A stretch of DNA of 63,694 nt from positions 1 through 63,694 of the forward strand of contig JAFVCV010000010.1 of NCBI GenBank assembly GCA_017478965.1. Reading direction: 5' to 3'. Below the pieces are notes generated by a model that had not been told where the DNA came from, made no database searches, and saw only the letters and a list, made by a program, of their open reading frames with translations. Within the stretch, counting starts at the first letter, position 1, and each line of letters opens with the position of its first letter. This stretch comes from Ruminococcus sp. GTDB taxonomy: Bacteria; Bacillota; Clostridia; Oscillospirales; Ruminococcaceae. Positions 8,315 through 16,986 of the stretch are shown in pieces. Both the position numbers and the translations under genes were made by a program.

Positions 8315-8602
8315 GATAACGAAACGAAGCCCCGATACCGTCGGGACAGAGTTACACATAATTACATGTATTTTTTAAAATAAGAACGCTGCCGGACGGC
8401 GTATTTTCGGGGAAATACCAGCCTTGCAGCATAATTGTTCTTATATTTAAGGTTGATTTAAGGCAGGGGTGCTATACTTATCTCAGGCTAAAGGAAAGAC
8501 CGCTCCCGCAGCCTGGATACATGATACATCCTTCCTATAACATAATTTTACCTCAAGCACGTCTGCGAAAGCCGGCGTGCTTTCCCCTTTCCCAGCAAAA
8601 AA

Positions 8603-8632
8603 AGAGCCCCGCATGATGCGAGACTGCTTTTT
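8603..8632 (-). terminator. Probable terminator of the transhydrogenase operon
   Basis: Leftward, an imperfect hairpin around CGCATCATGCG is followed by GGCTCTTTTTTTGC. The stem has mismatches, so this is a moderate call. Confidence 0.4.
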
Positions 8633-8767
8633 AAGGAAGTTTAGAAAAAATATATGAAGAAAAAATATGAAGTATCTCAACTGATATGATACATAGTATA
8701 TTCTCCATTTGTGATGGTTTTGTGACAGCTTAAAGGGCAATAAGGGAAATTTAATTTTTATCAAATA

Positions 8768-10201
8768 TCACTCTTCAAACTCACTCACCAGTGAAGCCAC
8801 TGTCTGCTTGGCGTCGCCGTAGATCATCACTGTGTTATCGTTTGTGAACAAGGGATTTTCAACACCTGAAAAACCCGTGCCCTTGCCCCTTTTCAGCACG
8901 AACACCGTTCTTGCCTCGAAGGCGTTGATTATCGGCATACCGTAAAGCGGCGAGCTTTCGTCAGTCAGCGCCGACGGGTTCACGACGTCGTTAGCGCCGA
9001 TGACGATGGCAACGTCGGTATTGGCCATCTGCGGGTTCATCTCGTCGGCAGTTTTCAGCTGCTCATAAGGAACGTTGGCCTCGGCCAGAAGAACGTTCAT
9101 ATGCCCGGGCATACGCCCTGCCACCGGGTGGATGGCAAAGCTCACCTCTGCGCCGTTTGCCTCCAGCTTGTCGCAAAGCTCCTTGACTGCGTGCTGCGCC
9201 TGCGCCACCGCCATGCCGTAGCCCGGGATAAAGACCACTGAGCTTGCGGCTTCAAGAACGAGATAAGCGTCCTCAACTGTCATTGACCTTGGTTCCTTCT
9301 GTTCGCCTGCCGCACCTTTTTTCGCACTGCCCCCGAAGCTGCCGAAAAGCAGGCTGTAAAGGGTCCTGTTCATGGCCTTGCACATTATCAGCGTCAGGAT
9401 AAGTCCCGACGTTCCCACCAGACAGCCCGAGACTACGAGAACGCTGTTAGACATCGCAAGTCCCGCAAAGGCCGCAGCAAGGCCTGAAAATGCGTTCAGC
9501 AGCGAGATTATGACGGGCATATCTCCGCCGCCGATGGAAACCACCATTGTCAGTCCTAAAATGAGATAGGCCGCAGTGACAACAATGATCCCGATTTTTC
9601 CAGCTGAAAGGTCCGCTGCTCCGCCGATGCTCATAGCGTAGATGACCACGCCGGCAAGACCTGTTATGGCAAGTATACCGTTTATTGCGTTTTTGGCAGG
9701 TATGGTGATGTTCTTTTTGAACATCTTTCCGCTGAGCTTTCCCCATGCCACCACCGAGCCTGTGAAAGCAACAGCGCCGATGGCGATGGTCAGCCCCAAG
9801 GCCACGGACGAGAACACATTTATGCTCTTGTCGGTCATATACTGGGTAAGCGCCACCAGCAGGCTCGACAGTCCGCCGAACCCGTTGAACAGCGCCACCA
9901 GCTGCGGCATACCGGTCATCTCCACCTTTCTGGCCCATACCGCACCGATGGCCCCGCCTAAAGCGATAGCTGCCAAAGCCCATATATAGGCGTTTTTCGC
10001 AGGTGCCTCTTTCAGAGTGTCAGTGACCTCCTTTTCAAGCAGCACCGTCACCACAGCGATGAGCATTCCCACCGAGGACATGAGATTGCCCTTTCTTGCA
10101 GTGTCGGCCTTGCCCAAAAGCTTTATGCCCCTGATGAACAGAACGGAAGCAGCCATGTAGAGCACGGTGGTAACAACTGTACTGATATTTTCCCAGTTCA
10201 T
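8768..10201 (-). CDS. pntB: NAD(P) transhydrogenase subunit beta
   Basis: 477-aa membrane subunit of the proton-translocating transhydrogenase, which uses the proton gradient to reduce NADP+ with NADH. About nine hydrophobic segments cover residues 1-280 (domain II). The C-terminal third is the NADP-binding domain III, with VVFIPGYGMAVAQAQHAV, HPVAGRMPGHMNVLLAEA, IGANDVVNP and VLKRGKGTGFSGVENPLF all readable. The start overlaps the pntA2 stop by 4 nt (ATGA type), so the subunits are translationally coupled. The operon order pntA1-pntA2-pntB is the split-alpha arrangement found in many bacteria. It supplies NADPH in an anaerobe that otherwise makes mostly NADH. Confidence 0.96.
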   Translation of the reverse strand: MNWENISTVVTTVLYMAASVLFIRGIKLLGKADTARKGNLMSSVGMLIAVVTVLLEKEVTDTLKEAPAKNAYIWALAAIALGGAIGAVWARKVEMTGMPQLVALFNGFGGLSSLLVALTQYMTDKSINVFSSVALGLTIAIGAVAFTGSVVAWGKLSGKMFKKNITIPAKNAINGILAITGLAGVVIYAMSIGGAADLSAGKIGIIVVTAAYLILGLTMVVSIGGGDMPVIISLLNAFSGLAAAFAGLAMSNSVLVVSGCLVGTSGLILTLIMCKAMNRTLYSLLFGSFGGSAKKGAAGEQKEPRSMTVEDAYLVLEAASSVVFIPGYGMAVAQAQHAVKELCDKLEANGAEVSFAIHPVAGRMPGHMNVLLAEANVPYEQLKTADEMNPQMANTDVAIVIGANDVVNPSALTDESSPLYGMPIINAFEARTVFVLKRGKGTGFSGVENPLFTNDNTVMIYGDAKQTVASLVSEFEE

Positions 10202-10506
10202 TTCTTGCCGTCCTCCTTTTTCTTGAACATCTCAAGCATACGGTCAGTCACCATGTAACCTCCGATAACGTTTATGGCGGCGAGCACGATGGCTATAAAA
10301 CCGCAAATATTGCTCAGCATACCCTCGGTGTGAAGAGCCACTGCGGTGGCTGATACCGCACCGACGATAGTTATGCCTGAAATGGCATTTGTACCCGACA
10401 TCAGCGGAGTGTGGAGCTGAGAGGGTACCTTCGAGCTCAGCTCTACCCCTAAAAAGCCCGCTATTACGAACACAAACACCAGTAATAATATCTCACCGAC
10501 AGCCAT
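10198..10506 (-). CDS. pntA2: NAD(P) transhydrogenase subunit alpha, membrane part
   Basis: 102-aa small hydrophobic subunit corresponding to the C-terminal membrane region of one-piece PntA. Three membrane helices are visible (EILLLVFVFVIAGFLGVEL, then the segment with ISGITIVGAVSATAVAL, then NICGFIAIVLAAINVIGGY), and the protein ends in a short charged tail MFKKKEDGKK. It begins 11 nt after the pntA1 stop, with GGAGGA upstream, and overlaps pntB by 4 nt. It completes the membrane domain with PntB. Confidence 0.94.
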   Translation of the reverse strand: MAVGEILLLVFVFVIAGFLGVELSSKVPSQLHTPLMSGTNAISGITIVGAVSATAVALHTEGMLSNICGFIAIVLAAINVIGGYMVTDRMLEMFKKKEDGKK

Positions 10507-10517
10507 ATCCTTCCTCC

Positions 10518-11639
10518 TTACTTAAATCTCTCGTGTATTATCCTGCCGCCCTGAGTCAGCAGGCAGCCCTTCATTATCTCGTCGTTCAGATCGACCTCAA
10601 GTTCTTTTTTGTCCTTATCGTAAAAATGTGTCAGGAAAGCGGTCATGTTCCCCGAAAACATTTTCGATGCATCGTAGGGGACCTGTCTTTCAAGCAGGTC
10701 GCCGGACATTATGGTGACTCCGTTTTCGGTAACAACGTCCTCGAAAAGCTTGCTGCCCTCCACGTTCCCGCCAGTAGATACGGCCATATCCACAACGACC
10801 GCCCCGGCCTTCATGCGGTTTAGGACGTCCTTGCTGATAAGGCGGGGAGCTTTCCTTCCGAAAACCTTTGCGGTGGTTATGACGATATCCGACCTTTCGC
10901 AGACCTTTGCCTGAGCCTCCTGCTGCTTAGCTATCTGTTCCGGCGTAAGCTCCTTGGCGTAGCCCTGCTCAGTCTGGCTCATCTCACCTAAGTCTATCTT
11001 CACAAAGCTCGCTCCTAAGCTCTTTACCTGTTCTTCGACTACCGGACGGGTGTCAAAGGCGTCTACCCTTGCGCCGAGCCTTTTGGCCGTAGCTATGGCC
11101 TGAAGTCCCGCAACGCCTACGCCGATAACGAAGACCCTGGCCGGATTGATGGTCCCCGACGGGGTCATCATCATCGGCAGTATCTTCGGCAGCTTCGCCG
11201 CCGCATTCACAACCGCACAGTACCCCGCCAGGGAGGTCTGTGAAGACTGAACGTCCATCTTCTGGGCGAGAGTGGTCCGGGGGATCATCTCCAGAGAAAC
11301 TGCCTGAACGCCGGACTTAGCCATTTCACCCAGAAGCTCTTTTTCGTTGAACGGGTCAAGATAGCTCAGATGCAGAGCGCCGGCGGGGATACCGTCAGCG
11401 GAACCGGGGCGCAGGATACGGACTATTATCTCAGCGCCCTCCATGCAGTTTCTCGCCCCGGTCAGGACCCTGGCCCCGGCCTTCTCATAATCGCCGTCGC
11501 TAAAGCCGCTTTTTGTCCCGGCTCCGCTTTCAACGCTTATCTCGTAGCCCATGCCGTTGAGCCTTTTGACGTCGTCGGGTATAAGGGCCACACGAGTCTC
11601 ACGAGGGTCTGTTTCTTTCAAAACAGCAACTTTTTTCAT
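10518..11639 (-). CDS. pntA1: NAD(P) transhydrogenase subunit alpha, NAD-binding part
   Basis: Soluble NAD(H)-binding domain I, about 373 aa, of the alanine dehydrogenase/PNT family. KKVAVLKETDPRETRVAL opens the protein as in the family; RVFVIGVGVAGLQAIATAKRLGA is the Rossmann glycine motif, and FDTRP and VVDMAVSTGGNVEGS follow. A longer reading frame opens at 11678, but the ATG at 11639 matches the family start and has CAGGAGG (11648-11654) about 9 nt upstream, so it is preferred. First gene of the pnt operon; a leftward promoter lies at 11693-11721. Confidence 0.95.
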   Translation of the reverse strand: MKKVAVLKETDPRETRVALIPDDVKRLNGMGYEISVESGAGTKSGFSDGDYEKAGARVLTGARNCMEGAEIIVRILRPGSADGIPAGALHLSYLDPFNEKELLGEMAKSGVQAVSLEMIPRTTLAQKMDVQSSQTSLAGYCAVVNAAAKLPKILPMMMTPSGTINPARVFVIGVGVAGLQAIATAKRLGARVDAFDTRPVVEEQVKSLGASFVKIDLGEMSQTEQGYAKELTPEQIAKQQEAQAKVCERSDIVITTAKVFGRKAPRLISKDVLNRMKAGAVVVDMAVSTGGNVEGSKLFEDVVTENGVTIMSGDLLERQVPYDASKMFSGNMTAFLTHFYDKDKKELEVDLNDEIMKGCLLTQGGRIIHERFK

Positions 11640-11692
11640 ATCATCAAGCCTCCTGAAAAGTCTTGTTAAAGATTTCACGATGTATAAAGGAT

Positions 11693-11721
11693 ATTATAAC
11701 ACAAATTTCCAAAAAAGTAAA
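11693..11721 (-). promoter_or_regulatory. Promoter of the pnt operon
   Basis: On the minus strand TTTACT (11716-11721) and TATAAT (11693-11698) are separated by 17 bp. The predicted RNA start is about 45 nt before the pntA1 ATG. Confidence 0.6.
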
Positions 11722-11937
11722 GGGGAATTTCAAATTACGTCACGGGGCAAAGTTTTTATTGATAAAGTGTATAAATCGTGGCGTGATAGCAAAAGTATTT
11801 ATGTTGATATCAGTCACAGCTCTGCCGGGTCAGGATCTCACTGTATGGATATAGTATATTCAGCTTTCGCAGAATTCTCCACTGTCCGCAGAATGTACGG
11901 CCCTGAAGGGTGATGTCCCCGCTTTTCCCCATCACCC

Positions 11938-11966
11938 TTGACAGCACAGGCATAGTGTAATATAAT
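11938..11966 (+). promoter_or_regulatory. Promoter of uvrB
   Basis: Consensus TTGACA (11938-11943) and TATAAT (11961-11966) with a 17-bp spacer, about 80 nt before the uvrB start. I see no GAAC-N4-GTTC LexA box near it, so SOS control is not supported here. Confidence 0.8.
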
Positions 11967-12050
11967 AGGATAGTAGCATACAGCAGCTCTCCTCCGCAGA
12001 CCGGGGGAGGCTTTCCCTGTGTATCATAAGAAAAGGACGTGTAAAAGCAA

Positions 12051-14018
12051 TTGGATAGTTTCAAGCTCGTTTCGGACTATAAGCTGGCCGGCGACCAGCC
12101 CGAGGCTGTTGACGCACTTGTGAAGGGCGTCGAGAGCGGTATGCGGGAACAGACCCTTATGGGCGTCACCGGCTCCGGCAAGACCTTCACCATGGCAAAC
12201 GTCATCGCCCGCCTTAACAGGCCCACCCTGGTCCTTGCCCATAACAAGATACTTGCCGCCCAGCTTTGCAGTGAGTTCAAGGAATTCTTCCCGGAAAACG
12301 CCGTGGAGTATTTCGTCAGCTATTACGATTATTACCAGCCCGAGGCCTATGTGCCCAGCAAGGACGTTTATATCGAAAAGGACAGCTCCGTCAACGACGA
12401 GATAGACAAGCTGCGCCATTCCGCCACTTCCGCCATTGCAGAGCGCAGGGACGTCATAATCGTGGCCAGTGTTTCCTGCATATATTCTCTGGGCGACCCG
12501 GAGGAGTATAAGTCCATGATGGTATCCGTCCGCCCCGGCATGGAGAAGTCCCGTGACAGGCTCATAGCCGAGCTGGTGGGGATACAGTATGAGCGCAACG
12601 ACGTGAACTTTGTCAGGAACAAGTTCCGTGTCAGGGGAGATGTGGTGGAGATATACCCCGCCAATTCCACCGACACTGCCCTGAGAGTAGAGTTCTTCGG
12701 TGACGAGATCGACCGCATAACTGAGATAAACGTCCTCACCGGGGAGGTCCTTTCAACCCTTAACCATGCGGTGGTATTCCCGGCTTCTCACTATATAGTG
12801 GGAAAGGAGAAGATGAGGGAGGCCATCGAGGAGATAAAGGAGGAACTTGACGAGCGCATAAAGTATTTCAAAGAGCGTGATATGCTCATCGAGGCCCAGA
12901 GGATAGCCCAGCGGACCAGCTACGATATCGAGATGCTGGAGGAGATAGGCTTTTGCAGCGGCATAGAGAATTATTCCAGAGTTCTGGCAAGAAGGCCCAA
13001 GGGGGCTGTGCCTTATACTCTGCTGGACTTTCTGCCGGAAGATTTTCTGCTGATGGTGGACGAGTCCCATGTGTCCCTTCCGCAGGTAAGGGGAATGTTC
13101 GCCGGGGATAGGGCAAGAAAGCAGACCCTGGTGGACTACGGGTTCAGACTGCCCTCGGCTCTCGACAACAGGCCTCTGCAGTTCGACGAATTCTACAGCC
13201 ATATAAACCAGGCCATATTCGTTTCAGCCACCCCCGGGCCTATCGAAAAGGAGAAGTCCGCCCAGATAGTTGAGCAGGTCATAAGGCCCACGGGACTTCT
13301 TGATCCCCTTATCTCTGTCAGGCCCTCGGAGGGACAGATAGAGGATCTTCTCAGTGAAATAAATATCCGCATAGAAAAGGGCCAGCGTGTACTTGTCACC
13401 ACCCTCACCAAGAAGATGGCCGAGGACCTGACGGCTTATCTCAAGAACTTCGGCATCGCTGTAAGGTATATGCACCACGATATTGACACCATCGAGCGAA
13501 TGGAGATAATCAGGGACCTTCGCTTAGGCGAGTTCGATGTGCTGGTGGGCATCAACCTTTTAAGAGAGGGCCTTGACCTGCCGGAGGTCTCCCTTGTGGC
13601 CATACTGGACGCCGACAAGGAGGGATTTTTAAGGTCTGAAAGCTCCCTTATCCAGACTATAGGCCGTGCGGCCAGAAACTCTGAGGGAACGGTGATAATG
13701 TATGCCGACACGGTGACAAAGTCCATGGAGAATGCCATCAGGGAGACTGAGCGAAGAAGGGCTATCCAGGAGAAGTTCAACCACGAACACGGTATAGTAC
13801 CAAGGACCATAGTCAAGGATATCCGTGACGTTATCGAGATATCTACCAAGGAAGAGGTAGAGTACAGCGCAAGACAGAAGAGCAAACTCACAAAGCAGGA
13901 GCAGCAGCAGCTCATCGAAAAGCTGACAAAGGAAATGAAGGAGGCGGCAAAGCTGCTCGAATTTGAACACGCTGCCTTCCTGCGTGACAAGATAGCGGAG
14001 CTGAAGGGCGAGAAATGA
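12051..14018 (+). CDS. uvrB: Excinuclease ABC subunit B
   Basis: 655-aa damage-verifying helicase of nucleotide excision repair, acting with UvrA and UvrC. Near the N-terminus [18 protein letters not shown] and the Walker A GVTGSGKT are clear; [14 protein letters not shown] is the DEAD-like motif, IGRAARN is motif VI, and the last ~35 residues form the UVR domain that contacts UvrC ([20 protein letters not shown]). The start codon is TTG, chosen because the protein then begins exactly as other UvrB proteins do; the Shine-Dalgarno (AAAAGGA, 12031-12037) is weak. The stop overlaps the next gene by 4 nt. uvrA and uvrC are not in the window. Confidence 0.97.
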   Translation: MDSFKLVSDYKLAGDQPEAVDALVKGVESGMREQTLMGVTGSGKTFTMANVIARLNRPTLVLAHNKILAAQLCSEFKEFFPENAVEYFVSYYDYYQPEAYVPSKDVYIEKDSSVNDEIDKLRHSATSAIAERRDVIIVASVSCIYSLGDPEEYKSMMVSVRPGMEKSRDRLIAELVGIQYERNDVNFVRNKFRVRGDVVEIYPANSTDTALRVEFFGDEIDRITEINVLTGEVLSTLNHAVVFPASHYIVGKEKMREAIEEIKEELDERIKYFKERDMLIEAQRIAQRTSYDIEMLEEIGFCSGIENYSRVLARRPKGAVPYTLLDFLPEDFLLMVDESHVSLPQVRGMFAGDRARKQTLVDYGFRLPSALDNRPLQFDEFYSHINQAIFVSATPGPIEKEKSAQIVEQVIRPTGLLDPLISVRPSEGQIEDLLSEINIRIEKGQRVLVTTLTKKMAEDLTAYLKNFGIAVRYMHHDIDTIERMEIIRDLRLGEFDVLVGINLLREGLDLPEVSLVAILDADKEGFLRSESSLIQTIGRAARNSEGTVIMYADTVTKSMENAIRETERRRAIQEKFNHEHGIVPRTIVKDIRDVIEISTKEEVEYSARQKSKLTKQEQQQLIEKLTKEMKEAAKLLEFEHAAFLRDKIAELKGEK

Positions 14019-14974
14019 AGGAGTTCAATATCAATAAAAACGACGCCGGCCAGCGGCTGGACAAATTCGTCACCAAGGCCGTGCCGGCGCTGCCAAAGAG
14101 CATGATGTACAAATACATCAGGTCAAAGCGCATAAAGGTAAACGGCAGGCGGGCAGAGATATCCACAAGGCTGGGCGAGGGGGACCGGGTCCAGATGTAT
14201 GTGAACGACGAGTTCTTTGCCGGGAAAGGCGAAAATGAGCTTTCTTTCACCGCTATGCCTAAGGAGATAAGCGTGGTCTATGAGGACGGGAATATCCTGC
14301 TTTGCGACAAGCCCTCGGGCCTGGTGGTCCATGAGGACGACCGTGGCAGCACCGATACCCTTATTGGCCGGGTGCTCCGCTATCTCTATGATAAGGGAGA
14401 ATATGACCCTGCCGGTGAGAACAGCTTCGTGCCCGCTCTCTGCAACCGCATCGACCGCAACACCTCCGGCATAGTCATCTGCGCAAAGAATGCCGAGGCC
14501 CTCAGGGTCCTTAACCAGAAGGTCCGGGACCGTGAGCTTGAAAAGCGTTATCTATGCGTCACCGTGGGAATACCGCAGAAAAAGTCCGCCGAGCTTAAAG
14601 CCTACTGCAAAAAGGACGAGAACGAAAAGCTGGTCACCGTCAGGGACAGGCCCTTTGAGGGAGCACGCACCATGGTGACACGCTTCCGGGTCCTGAAGGA
14701 GAACAGGGAAAAGGATATCGCCTTGCTGGAAGTCGGGCTTGTCACCGGCCGTACCCATCAGATAAGGGCGCACCTTGCTCACATAGGCTGCCCGCTTTTA
14801 GGCGACGGCAAGTACGGCGACGGCCGTGTGAACAGAGCCATGGGCGTAAAGACCCAGGCCTTGTGCTCCCATAAGCTGCGATTTGCCTTTACCACCGACG
14901 CCGGCAGTCTTGCCTACCTTAACGGAAGAGAGTTCACCGCAGAAGACCCCTGGTTCCTGACGCTGTTCAGATAG
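14015..14974 (+). CDS. RluA-family pseudouridine synthase
   Basis: 319-aa RNA-modifying enzyme that isomerises uridine in rRNA or tRNA. An N-terminal S4 RNA-binding domain ([18 protein letters not shown], residues 11-70) is followed by the catalytic domain with [16 protein letters not shown], in which Asp of RIDRNTSG is the nucleophile, and with [20 protein letters not shown]. The RluC/RluD branch is likely but the exact target uridine cannot be told. It is translationally coupled to uvrB through an ATGA overlap and ends at a strong terminator. Confidence 0.93.
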   Translation: MKEFNINKNDAGQRLDKFVTKAVPALPKSMMYKYIRSKRIKVNGRRAEISTRLGEGDRVQMYVNDEFFAGKGENELSFTAMPKEISVVYEDGNILLCDKPSGLVVHEDDRGSTDTLIGRVLRYLYDKGEYDPAGENSFVPALCNRIDRNTSGIVICAKNAEALRVLNQKVRDRELEKRYLCVTVGIPQKKSAELKAYCKKDENEKLVTVRDRPFEGARTMVTRFRVLKENREKDIALLEVGLVTGRTHQIRAHLAHIGCPLLGDGKYGDGRVNRAMGVKTQALCSHKLRFAFTTDAGSLAYLNGREFTAEDPWFLTLFR

Positions 14975-14980
14975 AAACAC

Positions 14981-15008
14981 AAAGCCCCCGCCTTTCGGCA
15001 GGGGCTTT
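14981..15008 (+). terminator. Terminator of uvrB/pseudouridine synthase
   Basis: AAAGCCCCCGCC-TTTC-GGCAGGGGCTTT, a near-perfect 12-bp stem followed by ACTATTTATT. Just downstream (15021-15052) a short run of GCTGAGC-like direct repeats of no evident function occurs. Confidence 0.8.
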
Positions 15009-15068
15009 ACTATTTATTGCTGAACGGCTGAGCGGCTGAGCTGCTGAGCAGCTTTACCGGCGCTGCGC

Positions 15069-15938
15069 TCATGCGTCCGGGTTCTCGCTCTTTTTGGCCT
15101 TCTTGGCGTTGGCGCTGATGAGCTTGAAAAGCTTTTCTAAATTCTCGTCATCGGTCACATAGCTGCCGATGTGGGTCATGGTGCTGTTGTAAAGCCCGTG
15201 GAAATCCGAGCCGCCGGTGGCTATCAGACCGTTCTCGGCGCAGAACTCTCTCAGTTCCGCCTGCTGGATAGGCGTTGCGGAATAATGCCCGCACTCTACA
15301 CCGTCCAGCTTACCGGCCTCTGTCAGCTCCTTCATAAGCTCCGTGTTTTTGAACATATGGGGGTGAGCAAGGACAGCCACGCCCTTTGAGCTGTGTATAA
15401 GGTCCAGGACGAAATTCACGTCAGGATATTCCCTGGTGACCAGACATTCCCCCTTTGGGTAGGAGAACAGCTTGTCGTTTACATAGCCGTATATCTCAGT
15501 GGCATAACCGTAGTTGACCAGCGCCCTCATGATGTGCTGCTTGTAGATGCTCTTTGAGCCTTTGGTGTATTTGAGCACTGCCTCCGGCGTGATAGGGTAG
15601 CGCTGACAGACCTTCTCTATCATTTCCTTTGCGCACTCGGTCCTTATCCTGCATGACTTCAGACAGAGACCCTCCAGCCTGTTGGGCTTCTGAGGCGCAT
15701 AGCAGAGTATGTGGACCTTCTCGTCCCTCTTCTTGTCCCAGGCGGAAAGCTCCACCGCAGGGATCATCTTCACTCCGTAGCGTTCGCCAAGTATGGCGGC
15801 CCTGCTGGAAGAAGACAGGGTGTCGTGGTCGGTTATGGCAAGAAAATCAAGGCCCATGCGCTTTGCCTGCACTATGACCTCTTCTATGCCCAGCGAACCG
15901 TCGGAAAGGGTCGTATGACAATGCAGATCTCCGGTCAT
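15069..15938 (-). CDS. PHP-domain phosphoesterase
   Basis: 289-aa metal-dependent phosphoesterase of the PHP family (TrpH/RNase AM type). The N-terminal metal ligands are evident: DLHCHTTLSDG and LAITDHDTLS, followed by PAVELSAW; GVAVLAHPHMF and TGGSDFHG supply the later ligands. Such proteins hydrolyse nucleoside 3',5'-bisphosphates or trim RNA 5' ends; which one applies here cannot be told from sequence. The gene stands alone, with a promoter (16100-16128, minus strand) about 150 nt upstream and an unusually long structured leader. The C-terminus is Lys-rich (AKKAKKSENPDA). Confidence 0.88.
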   Translation of the reverse strand: MTGDLHCHTTLSDGSLGIEEVIVQAKRMGLDFLAITDHDTLSSSSRAAILGERYGVKMIPAVELSAWDKKRDEKVHILCYAPQKPNRLEGLCLKSCRIRTECAKEMIEKVCQRYPITPEAVLKYTKGSKSIYKQHIMRALVNYGYATEIYGYVNDKLFSYPKGECLVTREYPDVNFVLDLIHSSKGVAVLAHPHMFKNTELMKELTEAGKLDGVECGHYSATPIQQAELREFCAENGLIATGGSDFHGLYNSTMTHIGSYVTDDENLEKLFKLISANAKKAKKSENPDA

Positions 15939-15939
15939 T

Positions 15940-16093
15940 CTGGTTTCCTCCCTCTATCAGGTGCGAAATACTTCGCAGAGTTTTTTACGTTTAAGGACAT
16001 AAGGAAATTCTCACGGACCGTTTGCAGCAGCCATAGCCAGGCCGCTGTGAACAGGGGAGTAAGAAAACCTATGCCGTATGTTTTATATCAAGC
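15940..16093 (-). ncRNA. Structured leader, possibly 6S-like RNA
   Basis: From the predicted start at about 16093 to the PHP gene, the leftward transcript can fold as a long interrupted rod: CATAGG (16068-16073) with CCTTATG (15998-16004), TTCTTAC (16059-16065) with GTGAGAA (16008-16014), then an open asymmetric bubble, then an AGCGGCC/GGCTGCT hairpin (16026-16046). Closing stem, central bubble and terminal hairpin in that order is the plan of 6S RNA. A TGCGAA/TTCGCA hairpin lies near 15962-15977. It could equally be a regulatory 5' leader of the PHP gene. Confidence 0.3.
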
Positions 16094-16099
16094 TATAAG

Positions 16100-16128
16100 A
16101 TTATACCATATTTTTTTACCCGTTGCAA
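16100..16128 (-). promoter_or_regulatory. Leftward promoter of leader RNA/PHP gene
   Basis: TTGCAA (16123-16128) and TATAAT (16100-16105) on the minus strand with a 17-bp spacer. Confidence 0.65.
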
Positions 16129-16296
16129 GTATTTTTAATGATTTTACACAATTTTCCTTAATTAAAAGACGTTCTGCACAAACTGTCTTCCACTAATTTG
16201 TATGATACACACAATTTGTTCATGACTCCGTGCCTGTCGAAAAGAGAGTAAAACGTAACTTTTCCCAGAATAACTTCTTATAATTTTCTTAAAAAG

Positions 16297-16325
16297 TTGA
16301 ATTTTCTTGCAGGATATGCTATAAT
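16297..16325 (+). promoter_or_regulatory. Promoter of the ABC exporter operon
   Basis: TTGAAT (16297-16302), 17-bp spacer, TATAAT (16320-16325), about 45 nt before the first ATG. Confidence 0.75.
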
Positions 16326-16377
16326 CTTTTTGTGAGCGGAAAACGCCGCAAAAATATAAAGAACAGGAGACTGAAAA

Positions 16378-16986
16378 ATGAACATCAGGAAGATCAACAG
16401 AGGACTGTTGTTAGGTGCGGTCCTTGTCCTGGGGGTGGCCGGCTATGAGGTCGGGCAAAGGATAAGCTTTAAAAACAGCATACCCGAGATAAAGGACACT
16501 GCCGCAGCCTACATACAGGAGCTTGCCGAAAGCTCCGTGGGAGAGCCGGGGTCGGTGTCCCACAAGGGCAAGGCCGCAGTGGAACACTGCTTTACCAGCT
16601 ATACGGTGCCGGAGGGAGTCTACGGCAATTCCAAAAAAGAGATGATGCAGAATTTAGAATACATCGGGGAACGCTCCGGGCAGATATACAGCGTTGACTG
16701 TCAGGTAAAGGACACCCGTGTGAAAAAGAGCGGACCCAACAGTGCCATGGTAAAGGTCAGCTTTGAGCTGAACGCCGGCTGCACAGGCAGGACCTCTGTA
16801 CTGACCCCCGGCAGCGCCGTCTATATAGATGAGGAGACCGACCATACCTGGGACTATTCCACCAGCTGTGAGACGGAGATGCTGATGGTGGAAAAGGAAG
16901 GGGACTGGAAGATAGCCTACGCCAACACCTATTACTATCTTTCCTCCAGCACGGTAGCTGAGGGCGAAGGGGAGGTGCAGGGCTGA
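16378..16986 (+). CDS. Membrane-anchored protein of an ABC exporter operon
   Basis: 202-aa protein of unknown family. Residues 10-27 (LLLGAVLVLGVAGYEVGQ) form one hydrophobic segment, probably an uncleaved signal anchor, leaving an extracytoplasmic domain of about 170 residues rich in Ser/Thr and beta-type sequence, ending in an acidic tail. The domain (VKVSFELNAG, EGDWKIAYANTYYY) has the look of an NTF2-like or DUF4829-type fold, but I cannot assign it. AGGAG precedes the ATG. The stop codon shares one base with the start of the ABC ATPase, so it is part of that operon and probably works with the exporter, perhaps as a sensor or accessory component. Confidence 0.8.
   Translation: MNIRKINRGLLLGAVLVLGVAGYEVGQRISFKNSIPEIKDTAAAYIQELAESSVGEPGSVSHKGKAAVEHCFTSYTVPEGVYGNSKKEMMQNLEYIGERSGQIYSVDCQVKDTRVKKSGPNSAMVKVSFELNAGCTGRTSVLTPGSAVYIDEETDHTWDYSTSCETEMLMVEKEGDWKIAYANTYYYLSSSTVAEGEGEVQG

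Larger units (their letters stand above)
7991..8767. other. Palindrome-rich non-coding region
   Basis: About 780 bp without a convincing gene. It contains two copies of CGGCCGGC-CCC-GCCGGCCG (8094-8112 and 8243-8261), GGCGCCGAC-AGC-GTCGGCGCC (8147-8167), a 17-bp-arm hairpin (8278-8314), CCCGA/TCGGG (8331-8345), a CAGGCT/AGCCTG hairpin near 8485-8515 and an AAGCACG/CGTGCTT hairpin near 8555-8585. The leftward accessory operon must be transcribed from here. The dense palindromes would suit an origin, a recombination site or structured RNA, but I see no known oriT nick consensus. Confidence 0.6.

Noticed and set aside
8483-8764. Leftward 93-codon frame next to pntB
   Set aside because: Lies over hairpins and AT-rich spacer, no ribosome binding site, composition unlike neighbouring genes.
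11870-12050. LexA box upstream of uvrB
   Set aside because: No GAAC-N4-GTTC-type site was found near the clear promoter.
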